The translations under genes were made by a program, and so were the position numbers. From the NCBI GenBank assembly GCA_050948905.1, contig JBMNES010000001.1, positions 1,178,001 through 1,242,000 on the forward strand: 64,000 nt of DNA, read 5' to 3'. The notes below the pieces were generated by a model. It did not search any database, was not told where the DNA came from, and worked only from the letters and a program-made list of their open reading frames with translations. Source of the DNA: DTKD01 sp050948905 (GTDB lineage: Bacteria > Armatimonadota > UBA5829). Below, one piece after another: positions 16,434 through 25,236 of this stretch (its first letter is position 1; each line of letters starts with the position of its first letter).

Positions 16434-17189
16434 ATGGCCATTGATACGGCCCATTTGGGTTTGTCGTTACGGTCTGATGAGAATAGACCGTTGTTGGCGA
16501 TTAGCGGACATGTAGTTGAAAGCGACGTAAACCGTATTGTCTCAGCCCTCGATCATCTGACCGAGGAGCATCAGCAGTGTGTGTCGCTGGATTTTAGCGA
16601 GGTCGACGGTATTGATGCCGCCGCCATACATTGTCTCGCCGATACTGCAGGCTGCCGCACACAGCCAAAGCGACGACTCCATTTTAGACAGGCAAGCGAA
16701 GAAATCCGCCGGTGCCTCGACCAACACCCCCTTAGCGACCTCTTCTGCTTCGAAGAACGCTGTTATGCGTCCAACCCGCCGCAAGCCTCATGCAGGATGG
16801 ATGTCTTCAGCTTGCCCAGCGATACGGCTTATTGCAGAGAGGCGCGACGTCGGATCAGGGATGTGGCGCGGCAGGCTGGTTTGGATGACGACTCCATAAG
16901 CGACGTGCTGCTGGCGGTTGGAGAAGCTGTGGCTAACGCCATCAGACACGGCCACTCTGGGCGCGACGACAGCGAATTTACCGTAAGCTGTCTGGCTACA
17001 CCTGAAAAGTTATCGGTCTCGGTCAGCGACAGTGGGCCTGGTTTTGTGCCGGATCCCCAGGCGCCCAGGGAAGTGTCGTGGTTTGCGGAGAGCGGCAGAG
17101 GCATCGGGTGTATGCGCTCGCTGGTCGACGAGGTCAGCTTCAGTTTTAACGGCGGCACCACCGTGCGTTTGGTCAAAAACCTGAACTGA
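16434..17189 (+). CDS. Fused STAS-like and RsbW-type HATPase protein
   Basis: 251 aa. Residues 1-105 look like a STAS (anti-anti-sigma) domain: LAISGHVVESDVNRI, VSLDFSEVDGIDAAAIHCLA. The position that is phosphorylated in SpoIIAA (DSSG) reads DAAA, so it cannot be switched by Ser phosphorylation. Residues 120-251 form a GHKL ATPase with N-box AVGEAVANAIRHG, DSGPGF and SGRGIGCMRSLVDEV, as in anti-sigma kinases RsbW/SpoIIAB. Antagonist and kinase in one chain suggest a modified partner-switching element; the target sigma factor is not in the window. The 3' end overlaps convergent fni by 17 bp. Confidence 0.8.
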   Translation: MAIDTAHLGLSLRSDENRPLLAISGHVVESDVNRIVSALDHLTEEHQQCVSLDFSEVDGIDAAAIHCLADTAGCRTQPKRRLHFRQASEEIRRCLDQHPLSDLFCFEERCYASNPPQASCRMDVFSLPSDTAYCREARRRIRDVARQAGLDDDSISDVLLAVGEAVANAIRHGHSGRDDSEFTVSCLATPEKLSVSVSDSGPGFVPDPQAPREVSWFAESGRGIGCMRSLVDEVSFSFNGGTTVRLVKNLN

Positions 17190-18198
17190 CAGGCGCTCGA
17201 CGAAGCTCTTCGATAGTTCTCACCCCAGCGCAAAACATCACCGCAGACAACTCCTCACGAATCTGAGCTATAAACGCATTTAACGCCTCAAATGAAATTG
17301 ATGCGGCCTTTAACAGCGGCAAAGCCATAGCCGCGGCGTCCGCTCCAAGGGCGACTGACTTCGCGATATCCTCCCCGGTTCTAATGCCGCCGCTGGAGAT
17401 TATCGTGGTATGTGGGGCGACGCTGCGGGCTGCAATCAGGCTATCGAGGGTAGATATTCCCCACTCGCCCAGCGACGGCCCAAGCCGGGTGCCACGATAG
17501 CTCTCCACCTTTGCCCACGAAGTACCGCCGGCTCCCGCGACGTCAATAGCGTCCACTCCCGCTCCAGCAAGCAGGCGCGCAGTTCGTTCGGATATCCCGT
17601 GGCCGACCTCTTTGACGATAACCGGAACCTCAAGCGTGTCGCAGACGATGCCTATTTTTTCAGCTATGTCTCTGAAGTTGGTATCACCTTCGGGTTGGGC
17701 GCATTCCTGCAGCGGGTTAATATGAATAATTAAAGCGTCTGCGCCTATCATATCAACGATCCGCTGACACGATTCGACCCTGCAGCCGTTGTTTAACTGC
17801 ACCGCGCCGATGTTGGCGAAGAGCAGGATATCCGGCGCGATGTCTCTCACCTGAAAAGTGTCCGCAAGCTCAGGGTGTTCAAGAGCGATCCTCTGGCTAC
17901 CGACTCCCATCGCCAGCCGGAAATACTGCGCGGCCTTTGCGAACATCCGGTTGTATCGTTTGCCCTCGTCCGTGCCACCGGTCATAGAAGAGATAATAAG
18001 CGGCATGCTCATGCGCTTTCCGAACAGGTAAATCGACGTATCAACCTCGTTGTGGTTAATTTCAGGCAAGGCCTCATAGCTGATACTACAACGCTCCAGC
18101 CCGGTTGTGATGCGATGAAACTCCACATCTTCGTGCAGGGCGATGTGAATATGATCGGCTTTGCGCGCCGCGCTCTCAGATGCTCTGACGTAAGACAA
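17173..18198 (-). CDS. fni: Type 2 isopentenyl-diphosphate delta-isomerase
   Basis: 341 aa, FMN- and NADPH-dependent interconversion of IPP and DMAPP. Landmarks: RKADHIHIAL near the N-terminus, SSMTGGT, GVGSQRIALE, HINPLQECAQPEGD (the conserved HxNxxQE substrate/metal site), VKEVGHGIS, and SSGGIRTGEDIAKSVALGAD for phosphate binding. Start TTG 18198 lies 5 nt after AAGGAGG and inside the last codons of dxs, so it is translationally coupled to the MEP-pathway gene. Confidence 0.94.
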   Translation of the reverse strand: MSYVRASESAARKADHIHIALHEDVEFHRITTGLERCSISYEALPEINHNEVDTSIYLFGKRMSMPLIISSMTGGTDEGKRYNRMFAKAAQYFRLAMGVGSQRIALEHPELADTFQVRDIAPDILLFANIGAVQLNNGCRVESCQRIVDMIGADALIIHINPLQECAQPEGDTNFRDIAEKIGIVCDTLEVPVIVKEVGHGISERTARLLAGAGVDAIDVAGAGGTSWAKVESYRGTRLGPSLGEWGISTLDSLIAARSVAPHTTIISSGGIRTGEDIAKSVALGADAAAMALPLLKAASISFEALNAFIAQIREELSAVMFCAGVRTIEELRRAPVSSGF

Positions 18199-20107
18199 AT
18201 CGGCCTCCTTGCGTAATCTGACTGCCGTCTATGCGCACAATCAGCCTGTTAAGTGCATCCAAAATCCCTTGCCTTGTTAATCCGTGCAGGGCCCGCAATT
18301 CCGAGGCTGTGCCGAACCCGACAAATGAATCCGGCAAAGCGAGGATTTCTACGGGGACTTTCAAAGCGTCGTTTTTCGCCAGGCACTCGACCACAGCGCT
18401 GCCGAACCCGCCTCGCGCCACATTTTCTTCTATTGTTAATATCCCCCCGCACTCCCTCGCCGCTTCCAGCAGGGCCTCCTGATCGAGCGGCTTGACGAAC
18501 CTGGCGTTTATCACTCTGCACTCGACGCCGCTGCGCTCTGAAAACTCCTCAGCCGCCCCAGCCGCCTCGGCGGCCACCGGGCCGACGGCGATTATCGCGA
18601 GGTCGCTGCCTGACCTTAAAATTTCAGACTTGCCGAGTCGGATGTCTATTTGGGCTTTTTTATTCACCCAGCCGACTGCGCCCCTGGGATACCGCAGCGC
18701 GACCGGGCTGCCGAGATTTAGCGCCAGACGGAGCATACCAGCCAGTTCAGCGGCGTCTTTGGGAGCCATAATCGTCATATTAGGGACGTGGCCAAGATAG
18801 CTCAAATCGAATGCTCCATGATGGGTCGGGCCGTCCTCCCCGACAAGCCCCGCTCTGTCAAGAGCGAGCACCACAGGCAGATTTTGCAGGCAGACGTCTT
18901 GCACAATCTGATCGTAGGCACGCTGCAGAAAAGTCGAGTAGATCGCAACCACCGGTTTCGCACCTGCGGATGCGAGTCCGGCGGCGAGTGTCACGGCGTG
19001 GCCTTCGGCGATGCCTACGTTGAAGAATCGTGATGGGTGTCTTCTGGCGAACCTGGCAAGGCCGGTTCCATCAGGCATAGCTGCCGATATGGCGACAACC
19101 TTTGGATCTTTTGCAGCCAGGCTGGTGAGGGTGCTGCCGAAGACGTCGGTATAGGTGCGCGATTTCTTGGCCGATGCCCTGCCGTTGCCGGAATTGAACG
19201 GGGCAACGCCGTGAAAATGCCTGGGTTTATGCTCCGCTTTGGAGTAGCCTTTGCCCTTTGTGGTCACCACATGCAGCAGCACCGGGCCTTTGATCTGCCG
19301 GGATAGCGAAATAAAATACTTGAGGTCACCGATGTCGTGGCCGTTTATAGGGCCGTAATATTTGAAGCCGAGCGCCTCGAATATCGTGCCGGATGTCGGC
19401 GAGACGACGTTGGTCAGCCCTCGTTTGAAGCTGTCTGCGATTCGTTTGACTATGCCGCCCATCGGCACGGTGCGAAGCACGCGCTGTGCGCTGTCCTCCA
19501 TACATCGATATAGCGGCTGTGATCGGAGGCGGGCTATATGAGTGGCCAGGGCGCCGATGCTTGGTGAGATGGACATACGATTGTCGTTGAGGATGACCAA
19601 CAAGGCCGTATTGGAGTCCCCCGCATCGTTAAGTGCCTCCCAGGCCATCCCCCCGCCGAGCGCGCCATCCCCCACGATTGCCGCCACTTTATGATTTCCG
19701 CCGGATAAATCACGTGCGCGGGCCATCCCCAGAGCTGCCGATATGGCGGTGCTGGCGTGCCCCGTGCAAAAACAATCGAATGGGCTTTCATCGGGTCGGG
19801 GAAAGCCGCTTATTCCCCCTGCCTGGCGCAGAGTATGGAAGCGATGGAGCCGGTCTGTGAGAAGTTTATAGGCATAGCACTGGTGCCCGACATCCCAGAC
19901 AATCTTATCCTGCGGCACGTTCATAACACTGAGCAGCCCGATGGTAAGCTCGACAACTCCCAGGCTCGGTGCGAGATGGCCGCCGTTTGCGCTGACGACG
20001 TCTATAATTAATCGCCGCACCTCCCCCGCGAGCTTCTGCTGCTGGGTATGCGACAGGTTTTTAAGGTCGCCGGGTAAACTCAGGGTGTCGAGTAACGTCG
20101 AGTCCAT
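18176..20107 (-). CDS. dxs: 1-deoxy-D-xylulose-5-phosphate synthase
   Basis: 643 aa from ATG 20107, preceded by AAGGGTGG; a longer frame to 20311 would run across the carD promoter and start. Condenses pyruvate and glyceraldehyde 3-phosphate, the first MEP-pathway step. TPP-binding GDGALGGGMAWEALNDAGD region, HLAPSLGVVELT at the N-terminus, central pyrimidine domain with GIAEGHAVTLAAGLA and EDGPTHHGAFDL, and a C-terminal transketolase domain ending GFGTASELRALHGL. Forms an operon with fni (23-bp overlap). Confidence 0.96.
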   Translation of the reverse strand: MDSTLLDTLSLPGDLKNLSHTQQQKLAGEVRRLIIDVVSANGGHLAPSLGVVELTIGLLSVMNVPQDKIVWDVGHQCYAYKLLTDRLHRFHTLRQAGGISGFPRPDESPFDCFCTGHASTAISAALGMARARDLSGGNHKVAAIVGDGALGGGMAWEALNDAGDSNTALLVILNDNRMSISPSIGALATHIARLRSQPLYRCMEDSAQRVLRTVPMGGIVKRIADSFKRGLTNVVSPTSGTIFEALGFKYYGPINGHDIGDLKYFISLSRQIKGPVLLHVVTTKGKGYSKAEHKPRHFHGVAPFNSGNGRASAKKSRTYTDVFGSTLTSLAAKDPKVVAISAAMPDGTGLARFARRHPSRFFNVGIAEGHAVTLAAGLASAGAKPVVAIYSTFLQRAYDQIVQDVCLQNLPVVLALDRAGLVGEDGPTHHGAFDLSYLGHVPNMTIMAPKDAAELAGMLRLALNLGSPVALRYPRGAVGWVNKKAQIDIRLGKSEILRSGSDLAIIAVGPVAAEAAGAAEEFSERSGVECRVINARFVKPLDQEALLEAARECGGILTIEENVARGGFGSAVVECLAKNDALKVPVEILALPDSFVGFGTASELRALHGLTRQGILDALNRLIVRIDGSQITQGGRFVLRQSI

Positions 20108-20212
20108 AGCAATTGCCACCCTTTCTCTTCTCAGACTCGTACGATATTCCCCAACACACTTCCATACAAACGCACCAGGCACCGGTGGTGAAGGCATAAT
20201 AGGGTGCTGCCC

Positions 20213-20241
20213 TTGACATCTGACTCGGCTTGACGTATAAT
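20213..20241 (+). promoter_or_regulatory. Consensus sigma-70 promoter of carD
   Basis: TTGACA, 17-bp spacer, TATAAT: a full consensus match at both boxes, the strongest promoter in the window. Confidence 0.9.
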
Positions 20242-20255
20242 GTTTCCATCGTACG

Positions 20256-20275
20256 CGAGACCAGAGCAGGTCTCG
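20256..20275 (+). promoter_or_regulatory. Hairpin in the carD 5' UTR
   Basis: CGAGACC/GGTCTCG, a perfect 7-bp stem with a 6-nt loop, lies directly before the AAGGGGGA ribosome-binding site. It could protect the 5' end or tune translation. Confidence 0.5.
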
Positions 20276-20294
20276 GAAGGGGGACTGTTTCCTT

Positions 20295-20780
20295 ATGGAA
20301 ATTGGTGACACAGTCTTACACCCGCGTTACGGCGTCGGCGTCATCGACCACATCGAGACACGCGACCAGGATGGTACGCTCCGAGAATTCTATGTAATTC
20401 CGAAGCCGTCCATCGCCTCTACAATCCTGGTCCCGGTAGACGCCGCCGACGAGTTGGGTCTAAGACCAATCTCTTCCGCTGACAAACTCAACAAAGCCAT
20501 CAAAATCCTCTCCGGCGAGACCGATGAAGGTCATATCACCTGTGCTTTGCGCAATGTGACTTGGAACGATCCTCTAGCGCTTGCGCGTGCAATCCGCACT
20601 AAAGCCACCGAACCCAAGCCGAGATATCCCAAAGTAAGCGAACTGCATCAGCTCAAAAGAGCGAAAAGTCTGCTTGCTGAGGAGATGTCGGTGGTGCTTG
20701 GGATATCAGAGGACGAAGTGGCTGCACTTATCGACTGCAAGGATGCAGACCCCGATGCAGCGGCGGCAGGCCAGGCTTAG
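20295..20780 (+). CDS. carD: CarD/CdnL-family transcriptional regulator
   Basis: 161 aa. The N-terminal RNA-polymerase-interacting (RID) domain, residues 1-60, has GDTVLHPRYGVGVIDHIE and a VPVDAADELGLRP edge. The helical C-terminal domain (about 75-150) contains LKRAKSLLAEEMSVVLGISEDE. CarD/CdnL stabilises open complexes at housekeeping promoters, especially rRNA promoters. The extreme C-terminus is acidic and Ala-rich. Single gene with its own strong promoter; start after AAGGGGGA. Confidence 0.93.
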   Translation: MEIGDTVLHPRYGVGVIDHIETRDQDGTLREFYVIPKPSIASTILVPVDAADELGLRPISSADKLNKAIKILSGETDEGHITCALRNVTWNDPLALARAIRTKATEPKPRYPKVSELHQLKRAKSLLAEEMSVVLGISEDEVAALIDCKDADPDAAAAGQA

Positions 20781-20811
20781 CCTGCCAAGGGTCTTCTCAC
20801 CACGGATGACT

Positions 20812-20865
20812 CTCAGATGTGTGCTTCGGCATGCGTAACATGCCGAAGCTTGCACAATATCTGAG
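20812..20865. terminator. Bidirectional terminator hairpin between carD and greA
   Basis: Inner perfect 11-bp stem GCTTCGGCATG/CATGCCGAAGC with a 5-nt loop (20823-20849), extended by CTCAGAT/ATCTGAG arms at both ends. It lies between the convergent stops; the last bases cover the greA stop region at 20869. Confidence 0.65.
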
Positions 20866-20868
20866 TAT

Positions 20869-21336
20869 TTACGCCACAGAGACGATCTTATACTTTAACC
20901 GGCCGCCTGGAGCCTCAATCACAACGGTTTCACCCACCTTTTTGCCCAGCAACGCCTCGCCCACACACGACTCATGCGAGATCTTTCCCTCAGCAGGGTT
21001 AGATTCAGCCGGGCCGACTATTGTGTACTCTTCCTGGCTGCCGTCATCAAGGTCTTTAATCTTTACAGTAGAACCAACACCAATCGACCCGTCTTCAGCA
21101 ACATCAACAACGCTGGCATGAGACAGGATCGCTTTTAACTCGGTGATGCGAGATTCCAGAATCGCCTGGCCCCGCTTGGCATCCTCATAGTCGAAGTTCT
21201 CGGAAAGATCGCCAAGCTGTCTGGCTTGACGAATTCTCTCGATAATGGCCGGCCGCTTAACGGTCACCAGTTCGGTCAGCTCGTTGCGGATGTCCTCGAA
21301 GCCGCGAGGCGTAAGGACAAATTCCATATCCGACAT
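20869..21336 (-). CDS. greA: Transcription elongation factor GreA
   Basis: 155 aa, normal length. Rescues backtracked RNA polymerase by stimulating transcript cleavage. The N-terminal coiled coil has tip motif GDLSENFDYEDAKRGQ, keeping the acidic Asp and Glu needed for cleavage; the common AEY reads FDY. The C-terminal FKBP-like domain ends with GEALLGKKVGETVVIEAPGG. Start ATG 21336 follows AAGGAG at a rather long spacing (12 nt). Confidence 0.95.
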   Translation of the reverse strand: MSDMEFVLTPRGFEDIRNELTELVTVKRPAIIERIRQARQLGDLSENFDYEDAKRGQAILESRITELKAILSHASVVDVAEDGSIGVGSTVKIKDLDDGSQEEYTIVGPAESNPAEGKISHESCVGEALLGKKVGETVVIEAPGGRLKYKIVSVA

Positions 21337-21425
21337 TTTCTAATAATAGCTCCTTAAAAATGGCTCAGCCGTAGCTTTGAACCGCTATGACACCTGATCC
21401 TGCAATAGACAGATATCAAGCGCGC

Positions 21426-21454
21426 ATTTTACCATAAATCATACGACAATGGAA
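21426..21454 (-). promoter_or_regulatory. Extended -10 promoter of greA
   Basis: On the minus strand TTCCAT, 17-bp spacer, TGG-TAAAAT, giving a 5' UTR of about 80 nt. Confidence 0.55.
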
Positions 21455-21632
21455 GAGCATAAGTTCGGAAAATCGGAAATAATGGCCTGGCAGTGTCGGA
21501 TTATATCCCGATCTGGTTTGAGTGAAATTGCAATTATATGACATGATGTTGATGTGATAGCACAAATATAGTCGGAGTTGGTTATTTGATTTATTCAATT
21601 CCAGCGTTATCGCATCCGGACAAAAATATATA

Positions 21633-21661
21633 TTGACAACTGAACGCCCATGAGCTAAACT
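21633..21661 (+). promoter_or_regulatory. Orphan sigma-70 promoter
   Basis: TTGACA, 17-bp spacer, TAAACT on the plus strand, inside the 635-bp gap between greA and the HTH gene. No plus-strand gene follows before carD-side genes end; the next gene is on the minus strand. Confidence 0.6.
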
Positions 21662-21667
21662 ACGTGT

Positions 21668-21784
21668 GGTATTCGTGATATTGCTAATCTGAGATAAATA
21701 TCTCTTCCGATATTTTGCATACTGACACGAGGAAGGAAAGAGGGGAGAGGAAAGTGGCCATAAGCGTGCTTTTGGCCACTTTCC
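21668..21784 (+). ncRNA. Candidate short transcript from the orphan promoter
   Basis: From the predicted start near 21668 the sequence holds a small hairpin (AAATATC/GATATTT), a long purine run (21728-21753) and a perfect 11-bp stem GGAAAGTGGCC/GGCCACTTTCC with an inner AAGC/GCTT stem. The T-tract after it is weak. A 40-codon frame from GTG 21753 behind the purine run is an alternative. The remaining 21785-21971 shows nothing recognisable. Confidence 0.35.
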
Positions 21785-21971
21785 ATTTCAACCTGAATTT
21801 ACTATACCTGAGTTATCGCCCTGCTGGCAGGATCGAATATCTAACACCATCGCCACTGAGTGCTCATAGCCGTTCACCATAAAGGACGAAAAGAAGTTCC
21901 CGTCGGGAGATCTCCCTCTTTTCCATAAAGTCCTCCCCAACATCAGCTAAACGAGCCGCCGGCTGTGAAGA

Positions 21972-22928
21972 CTATTCTGCTGGCTGATCCTTTGGTTCAG
22001 ATCGCTTGCCAGATTCCATAAACGCCAGCACATCGGAGAGCTTGAACCTGCGCTGGTTGCCGGCCGTGCGATAATGCTTAAGCACCCCGCGGTTAGTGTA
22101 CCTTCGCACCGTAGTCGGGCAGACGTTCAGCACCCGTGCCGCCTCCTCCAGGCTGATGATAGGGTCCAACAGCCGCTGTATGAGTTGCTCGCGGGTCTCT
22201 TTAAAGGTTTTATATGAGTTCTGTGCTACTTCATCGCCCACCGTGCCGAACAGAGTCTGCAGGTGATGCGGCATACGATCCCAATTTGCCTGCGTCACAT
22301 CCGGCGCAGCCTTCTTAGGCTTGAAATCGAAGGTCGCCTCTGGTGACGGAACCGGCCTTGGCGGAAGAGGAACCTCTACCGGAGGCCCGGGTCGCAGTTT
22401 CTCACGTCGGTTGACAGGCGGCTCCGGCGCTGGCTCCCTGGGCAGCGGACGAGGCTCTCCTGTGCCCTCAGAGAGTCCGAGGATGCCCTGATCTTCGGCC
22501 ACCTGTAGTTCCTGCTCCTGCACCGCTTCAAAGCTTTCCGCCTCTTCTTCTTCCTCAAGAACGGACTGCCGGCCCGATCTGCTCAAAAATGAAAAGAAAT
22601 CTTCCACTTGCGGCGTCTCCTCCTCGTTAAAGAGTTTGCCGGATGCCTGATCAGTAGATTCGTTGGGAGGAGCGGTCTCGCTCACTGGAACCGGATCAGC
22701 TACCACCTCGTCAGAATCCACCGTAGCAACCACGGAAATCGGTGCTTCGGTGGCGGGGGTTTCGATGCTCATCTTGTGAATCTGCTGATCTGTCACGCTC
22801 TTTTCGGCGCCTGGCTTGAGATCGTTGTTGGGTTTTGGTTGAGTTGGAGCCTTTCTGGCCTTTACTTCTTGTTCTTGCTGATCAACCTGCTTGAACCATT
22901 CTCCGAGTTTGTTGTCGTAGTTAGCCAT
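21972..22928 (-). CDS. BldC/MerR-like helix-turn-helix protein with long disordered N-terminus
   Basis: 318 aa from ATG 22928 behind GAGGGAG. Residues 1-215 are low-complexity, acidic and Pro-rich, with a run of six Glu near the middle and PxP-rich segments. Residues about 260-307 form a compact excisionase/BldC-type HTH: ISLEEAARVLNVCPTTVRRY followed by TNRGVLKHYRTAGNQRRFK and a DVLAFMES helix. Likely DNA-binding; the long tail could recruit partners. Gap to queA upstream is only 12 bp, so it is probably expressed from the queA promoter. Targets unknown. Confidence 0.75.
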   Translation of the reverse strand: MANYDNKLGEWFKQVDQQEQEVKARKAPTQPKPNNDLKPGAEKSVTDQQIHKMSIETPATEAPISVVATVDSDEVVADPVPVSETAPPNESTDQASGKLFNEEETPQVEDFFSFLSRSGRQSVLEEEEEAESFEAVQEQELQVAEDQGILGLSEGTGEPRPLPREPAPEPPVNRREKLRPGPPVEVPLPPRPVPSPEATFDFKPKKAAPDVTQANWDRMPHHLQTLFGTVGDEVAQNSYKTFKETREQLIQRLLDPIISLEEAARVLNVCPTTVRRYTNRGVLKHYRTAGNQRRFKLSDVLAFMESGKRSEPKDQPAE

Positions 22929-22940
22929 CAATATTCTCCC

Positions 22941-23951
22941 TCAATAAAGCAACATTGCATCGCCGAAGCTGAAAAAGCGGTATCTTTGCTGCACCGCTTC
23001 TGCGTAGGCGCGTCGAACCAGTTCAGTTCCGCCAAACGCGCTCACCAGCATCAGCAGGGTGGATTTTGGTATATGAAAATTGGTAATCAGACCATCGACT
23101 ATCTTAAACTCATAGCCGGGTCGTATAAATAATTTCGTCTCGGCCTGTGTCGGCGCTACCCGCCGCTTGCCGATTGCTGCGCTCTCCAGAGCTCTTACGC
23201 TTGTAGTGCCCACGCAGACAACCCTTCCCGGTGCCGAATTTATCACCTCCGCGCACTGGGGGCTTATCGAAAAAGCCTCCGTATGCATGTCGTGGTCTTC
23301 AACGTTCTCCGTGCGAACCGGCCTGAATGTCGCCACCCCAACGTGCAGGGTAACAAACGCGATCCTTATTCCTCTGTCACGGATCCTTTTTAGCAGGCCA
23401 TCTGTAAAATGCAGCCCTGCGGTGGGTGCTGCGGCAGAACCGTCCGCCGAAGCATACACGGTCTGGTAGCGGTCTTTATCCCCCAATTCTCCGTGAATAT
23501 ACGGCGGCAGCGGAACCTCTCCGATGCGGTTTATAATAGCATCCGGATCCGTATCCGCAGAAAACCGCAGTATACGGCCGCCATCCTCTGTTCTTTCGAC
23601 GACATCCGCCTGCAGATCGTCGCCGAACTTCAGCCTGGCCCCCACCTGAACCCGGCGGCCTGGCTTGACCATAGCATGCCATAAGGCAGGCGCCAGGCGC
23701 TTCATCAACAAGGCTTCGACAGAGCCGCCCGTCGACTTCGCCCCGAACAGCCTCACCGCATCGACCCGCGTGTCGTTCATAACCAGCAGATCGTCTTCTC
23801 GCAGATAATCGACAACGTCGCGAAACCGGCGATGTTCGATGGTTTGATTTGCCCTGTCCACCACCAACAGCCTGGAATTGTCCCTTTCGGGCAGTGGCTG
23901 TTGCGCGATTAATTCCTCGGGCAGCGTATAATCAAAATCGCTTAGTCGCAT
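22941..23951 (-). CDS. queA: S-adenosylmethionine:tRNA ribosyltransferase-isomerase
   Basis: 336 aa. Transfers the ribosyl part of SAM to preQ1 in tRNA, making epoxyqueuosine. Family blocks: FDYTLPEELIAQQPLPERDNSRLL, NDTRVDAVRLFG, PLPPYIHG, TAGLHFTDGLL, THLHVG-type segment TLHVGVATFRPV, TTSVRALES and NFHIPKSTLLMLVSAF. Full length. First gene of a two-gene operon with the HTH gene. Confidence 0.96.
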   Translation of the reverse strand: MRLSDFDYTLPEELIAQQPLPERDNSRLLVVDRANQTIEHRRFRDVVDYLREDDLLVMNDTRVDAVRLFGAKSTGGSVEALLMKRLAPALWHAMVKPGRRVQVGARLKFGDDLQADVVERTEDGGRILRFSADTDPDAIINRIGEVPLPPYIHGELGDKDRYQTVYASADGSAAAPTAGLHFTDGLLKRIRDRGIRIAFVTLHVGVATFRPVRTENVEDHDMHTEAFSISPQCAEVINSAPGRVVCVGTTSVRALESAAIGKRRVAPTQAETKLFIRPGYEFKIVDGLITNFHIPKSTLLMLVSAFGGTELVRRAYAEAVQQRYRFFSFGDAMLLY

Positions 23952-24038
23952 CTAACTCTCTGAGCCGAACCTTCCAGGCACAGAGCAGTGTACAACTTCT
24001 CTCGCACAAACCTATACGGCAAGCTGCCTGTGCATGTG

Positions 24039-24067
24039 ATTGTAAGGTCTTAACAAGCCAAAGTCAA
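24039..24067 (-). promoter_or_regulatory. Sigma-70 promoter of queA
   Basis: Minus strand TTGACT, 17-bp spacer, TACAAT, giving an ~80-nt 5' UTR. No preQ1 riboswitch was recognised in it. The rest of the gap to 24237 is AT-rich without visible genes. Confidence 0.7.
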
Positions 24068-24237
24068 GGGAATTACAGTGTAATTTAACGCCATGTTTCA
24101 CTCACGGATACAGCACGTAAAATACGAAATAACCACAATTGTCGCGGCTTATCGCATAGAACTGTAATCCGGTATACGTACAAACAAAATAGCCTAAAAT
24201 AATAGGCAATAAGCTACAAAATTAGTCTGTTTTCGCC

Positions 24238-25032
24238 CTAGCCTTTACTGTAGAGTTGAACGGGGTAGAACGCACTGCGGTGTTGTTCAAAACTCGCGGG
24301 ATCGTCGTATATCAAAAGGCAGTTTGTAATCGACCGGCTCGGATTGGAAATTAGTTTACCTGCATAATATAAACCCGTTGACGAGCCACCGTCCAGCCCT
24401 GCTGCGTCGACACAACCCAGAGCCTGCATCACTTTGGCAAGCTGGCTGAGATAAGTCTTACGGGTGGTGCTCACCAGCAACAGCTTATTAGCCTTGGTCA
24501 CGCCGATCCCCGTGCGGATGCGGGGCGAAAAATGCACGCTGCTTCGAAATCCCTGGTCGCGCGGATATACCGCCCATTTGCCTCCGCTAAGCAGGCTCGG
24601 CCCTGCCGAAAGCACTGACTGGTAGTCGCTCCAGTTATATTTTTGGCTGTTAACGAACGTCACCGAGTTGCTCTCGCCGAATGCTACTGCTGTGCCGAGA
24701 TAGCCTCCGTGGATGAGTTGCCCATCTATGACTATATCCCCGGTGGGTTTGAATGTTCGTGTGCAGAAAAACGTGCCATCAATTGCGGCAGCAGGCCGGG
24801 TTCGGCGCAGCATCGACCGGAAAGATTCCGTGGTGCCGATGCCGTTTTTTGCGACAAGCGGGGTGACGCGCACGTTCGGGCTGTTGAGGTTAGCCGTGAC
24901 TATATGTACCCATACGCCGGCGACCTTGGCTTTTCTATACGATACGTTGTTCGAAGCAAAACAACATTGCAGAGAAGACAACAACAGCAATACAGATATC
25001 AGGGTAAGCGGGAAAAGACTGCGGTTTTGCAC
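24238..25032 (-). CDS. Secreted phosphodiester glycosidase (NAGPA-domain) protein
   Basis: 264 aa from GTG 25032, 5 nt after GGAGG; upstream ATGs at 25050 and 25044 lack such a site. Signal peptide residues 1-27 (PLTLISVLLLLSSLQCCFA). The NAGPA-like domain spans about 35-255: AAAIDGTFF, AAGLDGGSSTGLYY and a closing RSITNCLLIY strand. Domain relatives cleave phosphodiester-linked sugars; in bacteria they are exported wall or polysaccharide enzymes. Single gene; substrate unknown. Confidence 0.82.
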   Translation of the reverse strand: MQNRSLFPLTLISVLLLLSSLQCCFASNNVSYRKAKVAGVWVHIVTANLNSPNVRVTPLVAKNGIGTTESFRSMLRRTRPAAAIDGTFFCTRTFKPTGDIVIDGQLIHGGYLGTAVAFGESNSVTFVNSQKYNWSDYQSVLSAGPSLLSGGKWAVYPRDQGFRSSVHFSPRIRTGIGVTKANKLLLVSTTRKTYLSQLAKVMQALGCVDAAGLDGGSSTGLYYAGKLISNPSRSITNCLLIYDDPASFEQHRSAFYPVQLYSKG

Positions 25033-25200
25033 TTGGGCCTCCATGCTCATATACGCAAGCAATAGCGGTTGTCTTTATAATAGCACATCCGTACTGCTCC
25101 AGTCAATATCCGTAGCGTGTTACCGCAGTCTGGTCATATTATATGGCAAGCAGACACAATATATTCGGCACAATCGAAAATATTACCGCACCAGAGTTTT

Positions 25201-25226
25201 GGGTGACGATTTCGCAATCGCCACCC
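25201..25226 (-). terminator. Hairpin after the hemerythrin gene
   Basis: GGGTGACGAT/ATCGCCACCC, a 10-bp stem with one A-C mismatch and a 6-nt loop, directly after the stop at 25237. Member of the GGGTGGCGAT hairpin group. The remaining 25063-25200 shows no gene. Confidence 0.55.
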
Positions 25227-25236
25227 TACCGTCAGA

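Noticed and set aside
18199..20311. N-terminally longer dxs reading from 20311
   Set aside because: The extra 68 residues overlap the carD promoter and start; ATG 20107 has a ribosome site and fits family length.
24045..24110. preQ1 riboswitch before queA
   Set aside because: No preQ1 aptamer stem with the A-rich tail was found in the queA leader.
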